A stretch of 64,000 nucleotides of DNA from Vitreimonas flagellata (lineage in GTDB: Bacteria > Pseudomonadota > Alphaproteobacteria > Caulobacterales > Aquidulcibacteraceae), in assembly GCF_004634425.1 (NCBI RefSeq), contig NZ_SBJL01000002.1, positions 1 through 64,000 on the forward strand. The letters are read 5' to 3'. The number at the start of each line of letters is the position of its first letter. Position 1 is the first letter of the stretch. The notes beneath the pieces are model-generated. The model was given only the letters and a program-made list of their open reading frames with translations, ran no database searches and had not been told where the DNA came from. Position numbers and translations under genes: made by a program. Shown here in pieces: positions 8,109 to 15,769 of the stretch.

Positions 8109-9668
8109 ATGTCCGCCGACTATATCATCGTCGGCGCGGGCACGGCGGGCTGCGTCCTCGCAGAACGCTTGAGCGCGCGCGGCTTCCGCATCCTGCTGCT
8201 CGAAGCTGGCGGCGATCATCGCCATATGCATGTGCAAATCCCCGCCGCGTTCCCCAAGCTGTTCAAGACGCAACGCGATTGGGCCTACAGCACAACCCCG
8301 CAGGCAGCACTCAACAACCGCGCGATCTTCTGGCCGCGTGGCAAAATGCTGGGCGGCTCCTCATCGATGAACGCGCAAATCCATCAATGGTGCAGCGCGC
8401 ACGATTTCGATGATTGGAATATCGAAGGCTGGCGCAGCGCGGATTTGGCGCCCGCGCTGAAGCGCGTCGATGGCGAGCTCAATGGCGGCGCCCTGCGTGA
8501 ACCCAATCCGCTCACCCACGCCTTCATCCAATCCGCGGCGGCTAGGGGTTTGCGCACAAAAGGTAGCTACAATAGCGGCGTGCTAGAATCCGGCGCCTGG
8601 GTCGCCGAAGTCGCGCACCGCGATGGCGCGCGTCTCAGCGCCGCTGACGCCTATCTCGGCAAGGCCAAGACCGCTGGCGTTCGCATCCTTACCCACGCGC
8701 ACGCCGAGCGCGTCCTGTTCGACGGCAAACGCGCCATCGGCGTCGAACTCCGCCAAGGCCGCGACGTCCAGCGCGTCACCGCAAACGCGGGCGTGATCCT
8801 GTGCGGCGGCGCTGTAAACACGCCGCAAACGCTCATGCTCTCCGGCATTGGCCCAGCGGCTCAGCTCAAAGCACTTGGCATTGAAGCGAGACATCACGCT
8901 CCCGACGTCGGCGCCAACCTGCAAGATCATTTGATGTTCGTGATGCATTATCGCGCCAAGCGGCCGATCTCGCTGCGCTCGGCCGAAAGCCCGGCCAACC
9001 TGCTCCGCTACATCCTGAAGCGCCGCGGCATGCTTGCTTCCAACATCGCCGAAGCCATTGCCTTCTTCGCCAGCACCGAGGGCGCAGCGCCCGATCTTGA
9101 GATCGTCTTCGCCCCTGCCTTGTTCGAGAACGAGGGCCTCACGCCTCCGTCTGCGCACGGCTTCAGCATGGGCGTCGTCTTGCTGGCGCCCAAATCACGC
9201 GGCCGCGTCACACTCGAGTCGTCCGATCCGCATTCAGCGCCGCTGATCGATCCCGGCTATCTTAGCGATCCGGACGGCTCGGACCTCGCGCGCATCATCA
9301 TCGGCGCCCGCCGCGCGCACGCAATCGCCACGCAGCCGCCGCTTGCCAACGAGAACACCGGAATGATGCTGCCGCGCGCGCTGGACGATGAAGCGATCAC
9401 GACCGCCATCCGCGCCACCGCACAAACGATCTATCACCCCGTTGGCACGTGCCGCATGGGCGTGGACGAAAACTCTGTGGTCGATCCAAGCCTCGCGGTG
9501 CGCGGCGTCGAGCGACTGTGGATCGCGGATGCGTCGGTGATGCCTGCCATCCCCAGCGGTCACCCCAACGCCGTGATCACCGCCATCGCCGACCGCGCGG
9601 CGCATTTGGTCGGCGCTCAGGCTCTGGATACTTCAACTCTGCGCCATGCGAGATCGAGCACCGCTTGA
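8109..9668 (+). CDS. GMC-family FAD oxidoreductase
   Basis: The 519-residue protein is a glucose-methanol-choline type flavin dehydrogenase that oxidises alcohols. The FAD motif (IIVGAGTAGCVLAERLS) is at the N-terminus, the GGSSSMNAQIHQW signature follows, and the C-terminal active-site region YHPVGTCRMG...VVDPSLAVRGVERLWIADAS and GHPNA is intact. GGAG lies 6 bp before the ATG. Choline or alkyl-alcohol dehydrogenases are the nearest well-known relatives; the substrate cannot be fixed from sequence. Its likely regulator is the adjacent TetR protein. Confidence 0.9.
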   Translation: MSADYIIVGAGTAGCVLAERLSARGFRILLLEAGGDHRHMHVQIPAAFPKLFKTQRDWAYSTTPQAALNNRAIFWPRGKMLGGSSSMNAQIHQWCSAHDFDDWNIEGWRSADLAPALKRVDGELNGGALREPNPLTHAFIQSAAARGLRTKGSYNSGVLESGAWVAEVAHRDGARLSAADAYLGKAKTAGVRILTHAHAERVLFDGKRAIGVELRQGRDVQRVTANAGVILCGGAVNTPQTLMLSGIGPAAQLKALGIEARHHAPDVGANLQDHLMFVMHYRAKRPISLRSAESPANLLRYILKRRGMLASNIAEAIAFFASTEGAAPDLEIVFAPALFENEGLTPPSAHGFSMGVVLLAPKSRGRVTLESSDPHSAPLIDPGYLSDPDGSDLARIIIGARRAHAIATQPPLANENTGMMLPRALDDEAITTAIRATAQTIYHPVGTCRMGVDENSVVDPSLAVRGVERLWIADASVMPAIPSGHPNAVITAIADRAAHLVGAQALDTSTLRHARSSTA

Positions 9669-9773
9669 ATCCCTTCAATCCCAGAAGCGGAAATCAACAG
9701 TCCCACGCCGGACAACAGACTCCCCACGTCCGAAATGCGCGTATCGCGCGCCTCAGTAGCCTCTCGGCGCGCA

Positions 9774-11432
9774 TCACTCCGCCACGCACGCCGCCGCTGA
9801 CGCCGGAAGCACGGGCGCTGTGGAGCCGGAGCGCCAGTTCCAGGATTGTGCGCCGCTTTGACGACGGCGGCACATCACCTCTTCATGCAATTCGTACATG
9901 CCCGGCATGAATTGCGTTTCGAGGCGCGCGCCTTGATTGAACCGCATGAAGGCGCGCTCTCGCGCATACGGCGCCCAAGCAGGCCCATTCGTGGCTACGG
10001 GCCCGCCGTTGCGTGCGAAGCTCGTCCAATAATCGATCATCGCATCCGAGACGCTGCGCTGATCGGCGGTATCAGGGATTTGCGGCCAGTGGGCTGGCGT
10101 TGCATCGAAGGTGCCGAACACAAACGGTACCTCGCTCGCGTGAAAGGCGGTTAGGTCCGCTTCGGCGGCCGCAGGATAATCCTGGTCGAAGTAATAGAGG
10201 AAGGAAGGCTGGCCGATGGCGCTTTGGTTGCGCACCAATCGCTCGGACGCCCAACCGAACACCACGTCGCGCGAAGCCGCAAGCCGCGTCTGTTCAAGGT
10301 CCGTCGGCGGGTAGAGTCGCAGATATTCGTCGGCAAGATCGCCGTAGCGCGCTCTAATCTCTGCAACATAGGCGTCCGCATTGGCGGCGAGCGGCGGCAG
10401 CAGGAAGCGCAGCCCACGGATTTCGCCACTCGTGAGTCCCGCCATCAACGGCACAGGCGCCTGTTCGCCGCGCTCGAAGGTATCGACGAGCTGGCGTGGA
10501 AGAATTCTCCCATCGATGGTGCCGAGAGGCGCGTAGCCAGCCGCGGCGGCGCGATCGATCAGGTCGCGCGCATCCATCGCACGCAGATGCGCCAGATCGG
10601 GCGCCGCGACTTGTGTGGCCACCCACGCGCCGATGGCTTCGGCTGAATATTCCTCGTACCGCCCGTTCTTGAGTTCCGGCATTGTGAAGAGATAGCCGCT
10701 CTGCACAATCGCCCGATCGAACAGGCCTCGCGCGGCAGGCGACGCGAGGAGCATTTCGGTGCTCAACGCGCCGGCGGATTCGCCGAAGATGGTCACATTA
10801 TTCGGATCGCCGCCGAACGCGGCGATATTGTCACGCACCCATTGCAGCGCGGCGATCTGATCCATGAGGCCGTAATTGCCCGATATGGCGTCCGTGGATT
10901 CTGCGCTCAATTCCGGGTGCGCCAGATAGCCGAGCACACCCAAGCGATAATTGATCGACACAAGCACGACGCCGCGTTCGGCGAATTCGCGGCCGGAATA
11001 CATCGGCGAGTGCCCGCTGCCCCAGATCAGCGTGCCGCCGTGAATCCACACCATGACCGGTGCATTGCGCGCGTTAGCAGGCGCTGTGACATCTAGCGTC
11101 AGGCAATCTTCGGACATCGCGACCTGACCGCGATTGTAGGGCCCCGCCGCCATTGCCGGCTGCATGCAGGCCACGCCGCGCTGCTCAGCGGCGCGCACTC
11201 CGCTCCAGCGTGGCAGAGATTGCGGCGCGCGCCATCTCAGATCGCCGATCGGCGCGCGCGCATACGGAATGGCGCGAAACACATTTGCATCGTCCTCCCG
11301 CACGCCGCGCACCGCACCAGCGGGCGCATCGACGACGGGCGCGGCGGTTTGTATGGCGGCCTGAGGCGTCGCGCATGAGAGTAGGAAGGCGCACAGCGAG
11401 ACGCAGGCCAGCACAAGTGAGGGATTTTTCAT
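9774..11432 (-). CDS. Type-B carboxylesterase, secreted lipoprotein
   Basis: This 552-residue alpha/beta hydrolase has the carboxylesterase-B motifs EDCLTLDV and GESAGALS, the latter with the nucleophile serine. The start at 11432 gives a lipoprotein signal ending LLSC and forms an ATGA overlap with the MFS gene upstream; longer in-frame starts run into that gene. It should hydrolyse esters in the cell envelope. It is the last gene of the TBDR-AACS-HBD-MFS operon, so a small acyl ester is a reasonable substrate (inference). The last 30 residues are basic and low in similarity to the family. Confidence 0.88.
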   Translation of the reverse strand: MKNPSLVLACVSLCAFLLSCATPQAAIQTAAPVVDAPAGAVRGVREDDANVFRAIPYARAPIGDLRWRAPQSLPRWSGVRAAEQRGVACMQPAMAAGPYNRGQVAMSEDCLTLDVTAPANARNAPVMVWIHGGTLIWGSGHSPMYSGREFAERGVVLVSINYRLGVLGYLAHPELSAESTDAISGNYGLMDQIAALQWVRDNIAAFGGDPNNVTIFGESAGALSTEMLLASPAARGLFDRAIVQSGYLFTMPELKNGRYEEYSAEAIGAWVATQVAAPDLAHLRAMDARDLIDRAAAAGYAPLGTIDGRILPRQLVDTFERGEQAPVPLMAGLTSGEIRGLRFLLPPLAANADAYVAEIRARYGDLADEYLRLYPPTDLEQTRLAASRDVVFGWASERLVRNQSAIGQPSFLYYFDQDYPAAAEADLTAFHASEVPFVFGTFDATPAHWPQIPDTADQRSVSDAMIDYWTSFARNGGPVATNGPAWAPYARERAFMRFNQGARLETQFMPGMYELHEEVMCRRRQSGAQSWNWRSGSTAPVLPASAAACVAE

Positions 11433-12748
11433 CGTGCGAGCACTCCGGAAGTCGTCGATGTTTTGATGAGACGCGCCAAGGCGAAATAGAGGAGTGCTGC
11501 GATCAGATACATGGGTGACAGCGCGTAGAGCGCTGCCTGCAGGGCGTGCGGCCCATAGTCCGGCGCAAAAAAATCGCTGGCCGCGCCGACAAATGTCGGC
11601 CCAAGGCCGAGGCCGATGAAGTTCATCACCAGCAACAACAATGCGCCGGCCATGACTCGTTGGTCGGCGCTCACCTCGCCTTGCACCAAGGTCACCGTGG
11701 CCGTCAGGAAGAACGAGTTTAAGAACATCGGGACCATCAAGAAGGCCAACGCCAGCTCCCATTGCGGCGCCCATGCGAAGCCAAGGAAGAACGGAAGCGC
11801 CAACACGAGCGAAAGCGCTGGAATGATCGCATAGGCGGCCTTGGCGCGCGGCCCGAATTTGTCGATCAAGCGCCCCGAAACAAAGATACCGCCGCCCATA
11901 CCAAGGCCGACAACCAGCGCGTACCAGATCGCAACTTCGCTGAGCTCCATGCCCTTCTCGCGCATGAGAAAGAGTGTCGCGAAATTGCTGAGGCCATAGG
12001 TGATGAAGTTCGCCGCGCCACTCGCAAGCGCGGCAAGCAAGAGAACAGGGTTTGTAAAGAAGCGCGCGATGGTGGTGAAGAATGGCTCGCGCGGCGTTGG
12101 GGTGGCGTTGGCGTCGGGTGCTGTGTCAAATGCGCCGCGCTTGGGTTCAGCGATCACCAGCCAGACAATGATCGCCGTGATCACACCGATGCCGCCAATC
12201 ACATAGAACGGCAAACGCCAATCGAACGCTGCCGCGAGCGAAGCGCCGAACGCCACACCCAAAGCGGAGCCCAGCGGTGGCCCCAAATTAAAAATGGCCA
12301 ACGCCGTGCCGCGCTGCTCGCGCGGGAAATAGTCCGAGATGATCGCATAAGATGGCGGTACGCCGCCTGCCTCACCCACGCCCACCGCCATGCGCGCAAC
12401 GACCAGCTGACCGTAATTGTTCGCCATGCCACAGGCTGCCGTCGCCGCACTCCACAAGCCACACGCGATGGACAGCACCCGCACGCGATTGGTGCGATCA
12501 GCGAGCCAGCCCACGGGAATGGCGATGAAGCAATAGAAGAGCGCGAAGTAAAAGCCGGTGATCAGGCCGAGTTGGCCGTCGCTGATTTGCAGCGCGTCCT
12601 GAATAGGTTTGGCCAGGATGGATAAGAGCTGACGGTCGAGGAAATTCAACACATAGACGAAACAAAGCAGCCCAAGCACCAGCCCGCGCTGTCCTGGATT
12701 CGCCACGCCCGATTTGGCGCCGCCCGTCTCAACCGCAGTCTCGCTCAT
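11429..12748 (-). CDS. MFS transporter
   Basis: The 439-residue protein has about 12 predicted membrane segments and the MFS motifs DRQLLSILAKPIQ and GWLADRTNRVRVL between TM2 and TM3. The pattern matches the spinster-like/organic-anion MFS group common beside TBDRs in Caulobacterales and sphingomonads. It probably moves the product released in the periplasm by the neighbouring esterase. Its stop overlaps the esterase start. Direction and substrate are not visible from sequence. Confidence 0.88.
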   Translation of the reverse strand: MSETAVETGGAKSGVANPGQRGLVLGLLCFVYVLNFLDRQLLSILAKPIQDALQISDGQLGLITGFYFALFYCFIAIPVGWLADRTNRVRVLSIACGLWSAATAACGMANNYGQLVVARMAVGVGEAGGVPPSYAIISDYFPREQRGTALAIFNLGPPLGSALGVAFGASLAAAFDWRLPFYVIGGIGVITAIIVWLVIAEPKRGAFDTAPDANATPTPREPFFTTIARFFTNPVLLLAALASGAANFITYGLSNFATLFLMREKGMELSEVAIWYALVVGLGMGGGIFVSGRLIDKFGPRAKAAYAIIPALSLVLALPFFLGFAWAPQWELALAFLMVPMFLNSFFLTATVTLVQGEVSADQRVMAGALLLLVMNFIGLGLGPTFVGAASDFFAPDYGPHALQAALYALSPMYLIAALLYFALARLIKTSTTSGVLAR

Positions 12749-12799
12749 TCCGTCCCCCTTGCCCCGCGCGTTCTTTGGCGCGTTGGCTCGCTTTCTTGT

Positions 12800-13645
12800 C
12801 TAGTGATGATCAAGCCAACCCGGCCGCCCCTTGCCCCCGCCATAGCCCGCCGCCACCCGCTGGTTCAGCAATGCGGGCGGACGAAAGCGTTCGCCATAGG
12901 CCTCATGCAGAATATCTTGCACCTGCAAGCACAAGCCCGAACTCACCGCATCCATCAGCGCAAACGGGCCGATCGGATGACCGAGGCCAAGTTTGCAGGC
13001 GATGTCCAAATCCTGCGGCGTCGCCACGCCCTCTTCGACCAGTTTCACCGCCTCGATCAGCATGGCGTGCAGCATGCGATTGACGGCAAAACCTGCAACG
13101 TCCTTCACCAGAACAGGCGATTTGCCAATTCTGCGCATGGCTTCGAGCGCGAAGGCGGTCGTCGCCGCGCTGGTTTCAAAGCCAGGAATGACTTCCACCA
13201 AAGCCATACGCGAGACGGGTGAGAAATAGTGCGTACCGATGAAGGTAGGGCGACGGCTGGGTGAAAGCGCGGCGGCTAAAGTCGAAATCGGCAGGGTCGA
13301 GGTGTTCGAGGCGAGGACACAGCTTGGCGCGCAGATCGCGTCCAGGGATTGGAGTACGCTTTGCTTCACGTCAGCGGACTCAAACACGGCCTCCGTCACC
13401 AGATCGCACTCGGCCATGCCCTCAAGGCGCGTCGTGGCCAAGATGCGTGTCAGCGCGAATTCGCGTTGATCGTCCGTATAGGCGCCGCGCGCCGCGCCCT
13501 TATCGACGATCGTCCGCAAGCGTGCGCGCGCCTGCTCCAGCCGTACTTGATCAAGATCGTGCAGGATGACTGTGTCGCCGGCGAGCGCAAACGTCAGCGC
13601 GATCTCGCCGCCCATGAGGCCGGCGCCCACTACCCCTACCTTCAT
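12800..13645 (-). CDS. 3-hydroxyacyl-CoA (3-hydroxybutyryl-CoA) dehydrogenase
   Basis: The 281-residue enzyme has an N-terminal NAD-binding Rossmann fold (GVVGAGLMGGEIA) and the C-terminal dimerisation domain (GFAVNRML...DLDIACKLGLGHPIGPFALMD). This single-function form normally interconverts 3-hydroxybutyryl-CoA and acetoacetyl-CoA. The start at 13645 overlaps the acetoacetyl-CoA synthetase stop (ATGA) and gives the usual family length. The two enzymes meet at acetoacetyl-CoA, so the pair suggests C4 ketone or hydroxy-acid use. Confidence 0.88.
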   Translation of the reverse strand: MKVGVVGAGLMGGEIALTFALAGDTVILHDLDQVRLEQARARLRTIVDKGAARGAYTDDQREFALTRILATTRLEGMAECDLVTEAVFESADVKQSVLQSLDAICAPSCVLASNTSTLPISTLAAALSPSRRPTFIGTHYFSPVSRMALVEVIPGFETSAATTAFALEAMRRIGKSPVLVKDVAGFAVNRMLHAMLIEAVKLVEEGVATPQDLDIACKLGLGHPIGPFALMDAVSSGLCLQVQDILHEAYGERFRPPALLNQRVAAGYGGGKGRPGWLDHH

Positions 13646-15645
13646 CGCGCACCCTCCAGCCAATCCTTCGCGCGGGCGCTGTACCAAGGAATGATCTCAG
13701 GGTTGGCGATCGCGTCGAGATTGACGACCTTGGCGATTGGCCAGCCTTGGAAGAGCCGTTTGATCGGTAGCTCTTGTTTCTTGCCTGACAAGGTTCGAGG
13801 AATTCCCGGCGCGTTGATGAAGCGGTCCGGCACAAAGCGCGGCGACAACGCGCGCCGGATGGCAGAACTCATCGCGGCTTCCATATCCGAGTCCAGCGCG
13901 CGGCCATCGCTCGGTACGACGAACATCAAGAGCTTGCTGTCGCCCTGCCCGTCTTCGATATCGATGACAAGGCTATCAGCGACATCGCCTAAATGTTCGA
14001 CGGCGGCGTAGATGTCAGCCGTGCCCATGCGAAGACCGTGGCGATTGATCGTGGCGTCGCTACGCCCGGTGATCGTGCAGGCGCCATCGGCATCGATTTG
14101 CAGCCAATCGCCGTGGCGCCAGATGCCGGGCCAAGCTTTGAAGTAGGATGAACGATAGCGGCTGCCGTCTTCATCGCCCCAGAAATAGAGCGGCATGCTC
14201 GGAAACGGACGCGTGACGACAAGCTCGCCCACCTGCCCCACGAGCGGTTTACCCGCATCGTCCCAGGCCTCGACCGCAGCGCCCAGATGACGACATTGCA
14301 GCTTGCCCGGATGCGGCGGCAATTCGCGATGTCCCGCGAAGAACGCCGCCGCCACATCGGTGCCGCCGCTAATGTTGCACCACCACATCTCGCCGCCCTT
14401 GATGGCGGCGAACTGCGCCGAGCCCCACGACTGCACTTCCGCAGGTAGTGGCGAGCCTGTCGTGCCGAGCGAGCGAATGGCGCTGAGATCGCCGTGATCG
14501 CTAATCCTGATCTCGGCTTTGCGACAAGCGCTGTAGAACGCCGCTCCGGCGCCAAACCACGTTACGCGATGGCGCGCAGCGAACGCCCAGAGCGTGCCCC
14601 AGTCGTGGCTTCCTTTCGAACCGCTTGGCGCGCCGTCGAATAGGCAAATGGTCGTGCCAAAGAGCAGGCCGCCGACTTGCTGGTTCCACATCACCCAGCC
14701 AGTGGCGCTGTACCAGTGAAAGCGCTCCCCGAACGTGTTGGGCGCGTAGCTCGCGCCCAGATCGAAGTGCAGCCGCCCCACATGCGTCGTGACGATGACG
14801 CCGCCGTGGCCATGCACGATCGCCTTCGGCAGGCCGGTGGTGCCGCTGGAATACAATATCCATAAGGGATGATCGAAGGGCAGCCATTCAGGCTCGAACG
14901 CAGCGACCACCGCATCGTCGCGCGCAAGCGCAGCCTCAAGACTGCGAGCGCCGGGAATATCGGTTTGCGCAAGTCCGCTCTCGACCACGAAGAGCGTCTC
15001 GACGCTGGGAAGCGCCTGGCGCAATTCCGCGATCGCGGCGCTCCGATCAAGCGCTTTGCCCGCATAATGTACGCCATCGACGGCGATGAGCACCTTCGGC
15101 GCGATTTGGCGGAAACGATCGAGTACGGCGGGCGCGCCCATGTCCGGCGAACAAATGGTCCAGATCGCACCAAGACTGGCGCAGGCCAGCAGCGCGATCA
15201 CGGCCTCTGGAATATTGGGCAAATACGCAGCGACTCGATCGCCGCGCACCACACCGCTCTCGCGCATCGCCAAAGCGAGCGACACGGCTCGCCGGCGCAG
15301 CTCAGGCCACGCAATTTCCCTGACCTGCCCGCACTCATCTTCAGCGACAATTGCCGGCAGGCCCATAGCGTCCGCCGCCTCGATATGGCGGAAGACTTCG
15401 CGCGCGTAATTGACCTCCGCACCCTCGAACCATTTGGCGCCGGGCATGCGTTCATCGCCAAGCACGGCTTCAAACGGCGTGCGCGATTGTATCTGGTGGA
15501 AATCCCAGATGCTGCGCCAGAACGCGGCCAGGTCCGTCGTCGACCATGTCCACATCTCTGCGTAGTTGCTGAAGCGCAGACCCTTCTCGCGCTCGAGCCA
15601 GTCGCGATAGAGCTGCATCTGGGAGATTGGCGGATCTCTCGACAT
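13642..15645 (-). CDS. Acetoacetyl-CoA synthetase
   Basis: About 667 residues, the family norm. The N-terminal ACS cap domain (YRDWLEREKGLRFSNYAEMWTWS) matches acetoacetate-CoA ligases, followed by the AMP-binding motif YSSGTTGLPKAIVHGHGG and the adenylation signature TGRSDATINRHGLRMGTADIY. It activates acetoacetate with ATP and CoA. The start is uncertain; ATG 15645 lacks a good ribosome-binding site, and an ATG 10 codons later is possible. It lies 124 bp after a TBDR gene with a long hairpin between them. Confidence 0.88.
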   Translation of the reverse strand: MSRDPPISQMQLYRDWLEREKGLRFSNYAEMWTWSTTDLAAFWRSIWDFHQIQSRTPFEAVLGDERMPGAKWFEGAEVNYAREVFRHIEAADAMGLPAIVAEDECGQVREIAWPELRRRAVSLALAMRESGVVRGDRVAAYLPNIPEAVIALLACASLGAIWTICSPDMGAPAVLDRFRQIAPKVLIAVDGVHYAGKALDRSAAIAELRQALPSVETLFVVESGLAQTDIPGARSLEAALARDDAVVAAFEPEWLPFDHPLWILYSSGTTGLPKAIVHGHGGVIVTTHVGRLHFDLGASYAPNTFGERFHWYSATGWVMWNQQVGGLLFGTTICLFDGAPSGSKGSHDWGTLWAFAARHRVTWFGAGAAFYSACRKAEIRISDHGDLSAIRSLGTTGSPLPAEVQSWGSAQFAAIKGGEMWWCNISGGTDVAAAFFAGHRELPPHPGKLQCRHLGAAVEAWDDAGKPLVGQVGELVVTRPFPSMPLYFWGDEDGSRYRSSYFKAWPGIWRHGDWLQIDADGACTITGRSDATINRHGLRMGTADIYAAVEHLGDVADSLVIDIEDGQGDSKLLMFVVPSDGRALDSDMEAAMSSAIRRALSPRFVPDRFINAPGIPRTLSGKKQELPIKRLFQGWPIAKVVNLDAIANPEIIPWYSARAKDWLEGAR

Positions 15646-15708
15646 TCGGAGGGCGTGGACCTGCGCGCTGCGTGCGCTGTGGGGAGGAGCTATTCTTTGA
15701 AGGACCGC

Positions 15709-15764
15709 GCGATGCTGGTGGTGGAAGCGGCCTCGGCGAGAGGCGCTTCCACCACCAGCATCGC
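15709..15764 (-). terminator. Long intercistronic hairpin after the TBDR gene
   Basis: Arms 15709-15729 and 15744-15764 are a perfect 21-bp inverted repeat, and the loop adds a 4-bp CCTC/GAGG stem after one bulge. It starts 6 bp past the TBDR stop. No T-run follows, so it may stabilise the receptor mRNA 3' end or partly terminate before the downstream genes. Confidence 0.6.
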
Positions 15765-15769
15765 TGCGA

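Noticed and set aside
11762-12625. Plus-strand frame of 287 codons inside the MFS gene
   Set aside because: It is antisense to a well-supported transporter and its composition (charged, no motif) is typical of a shadow frame.
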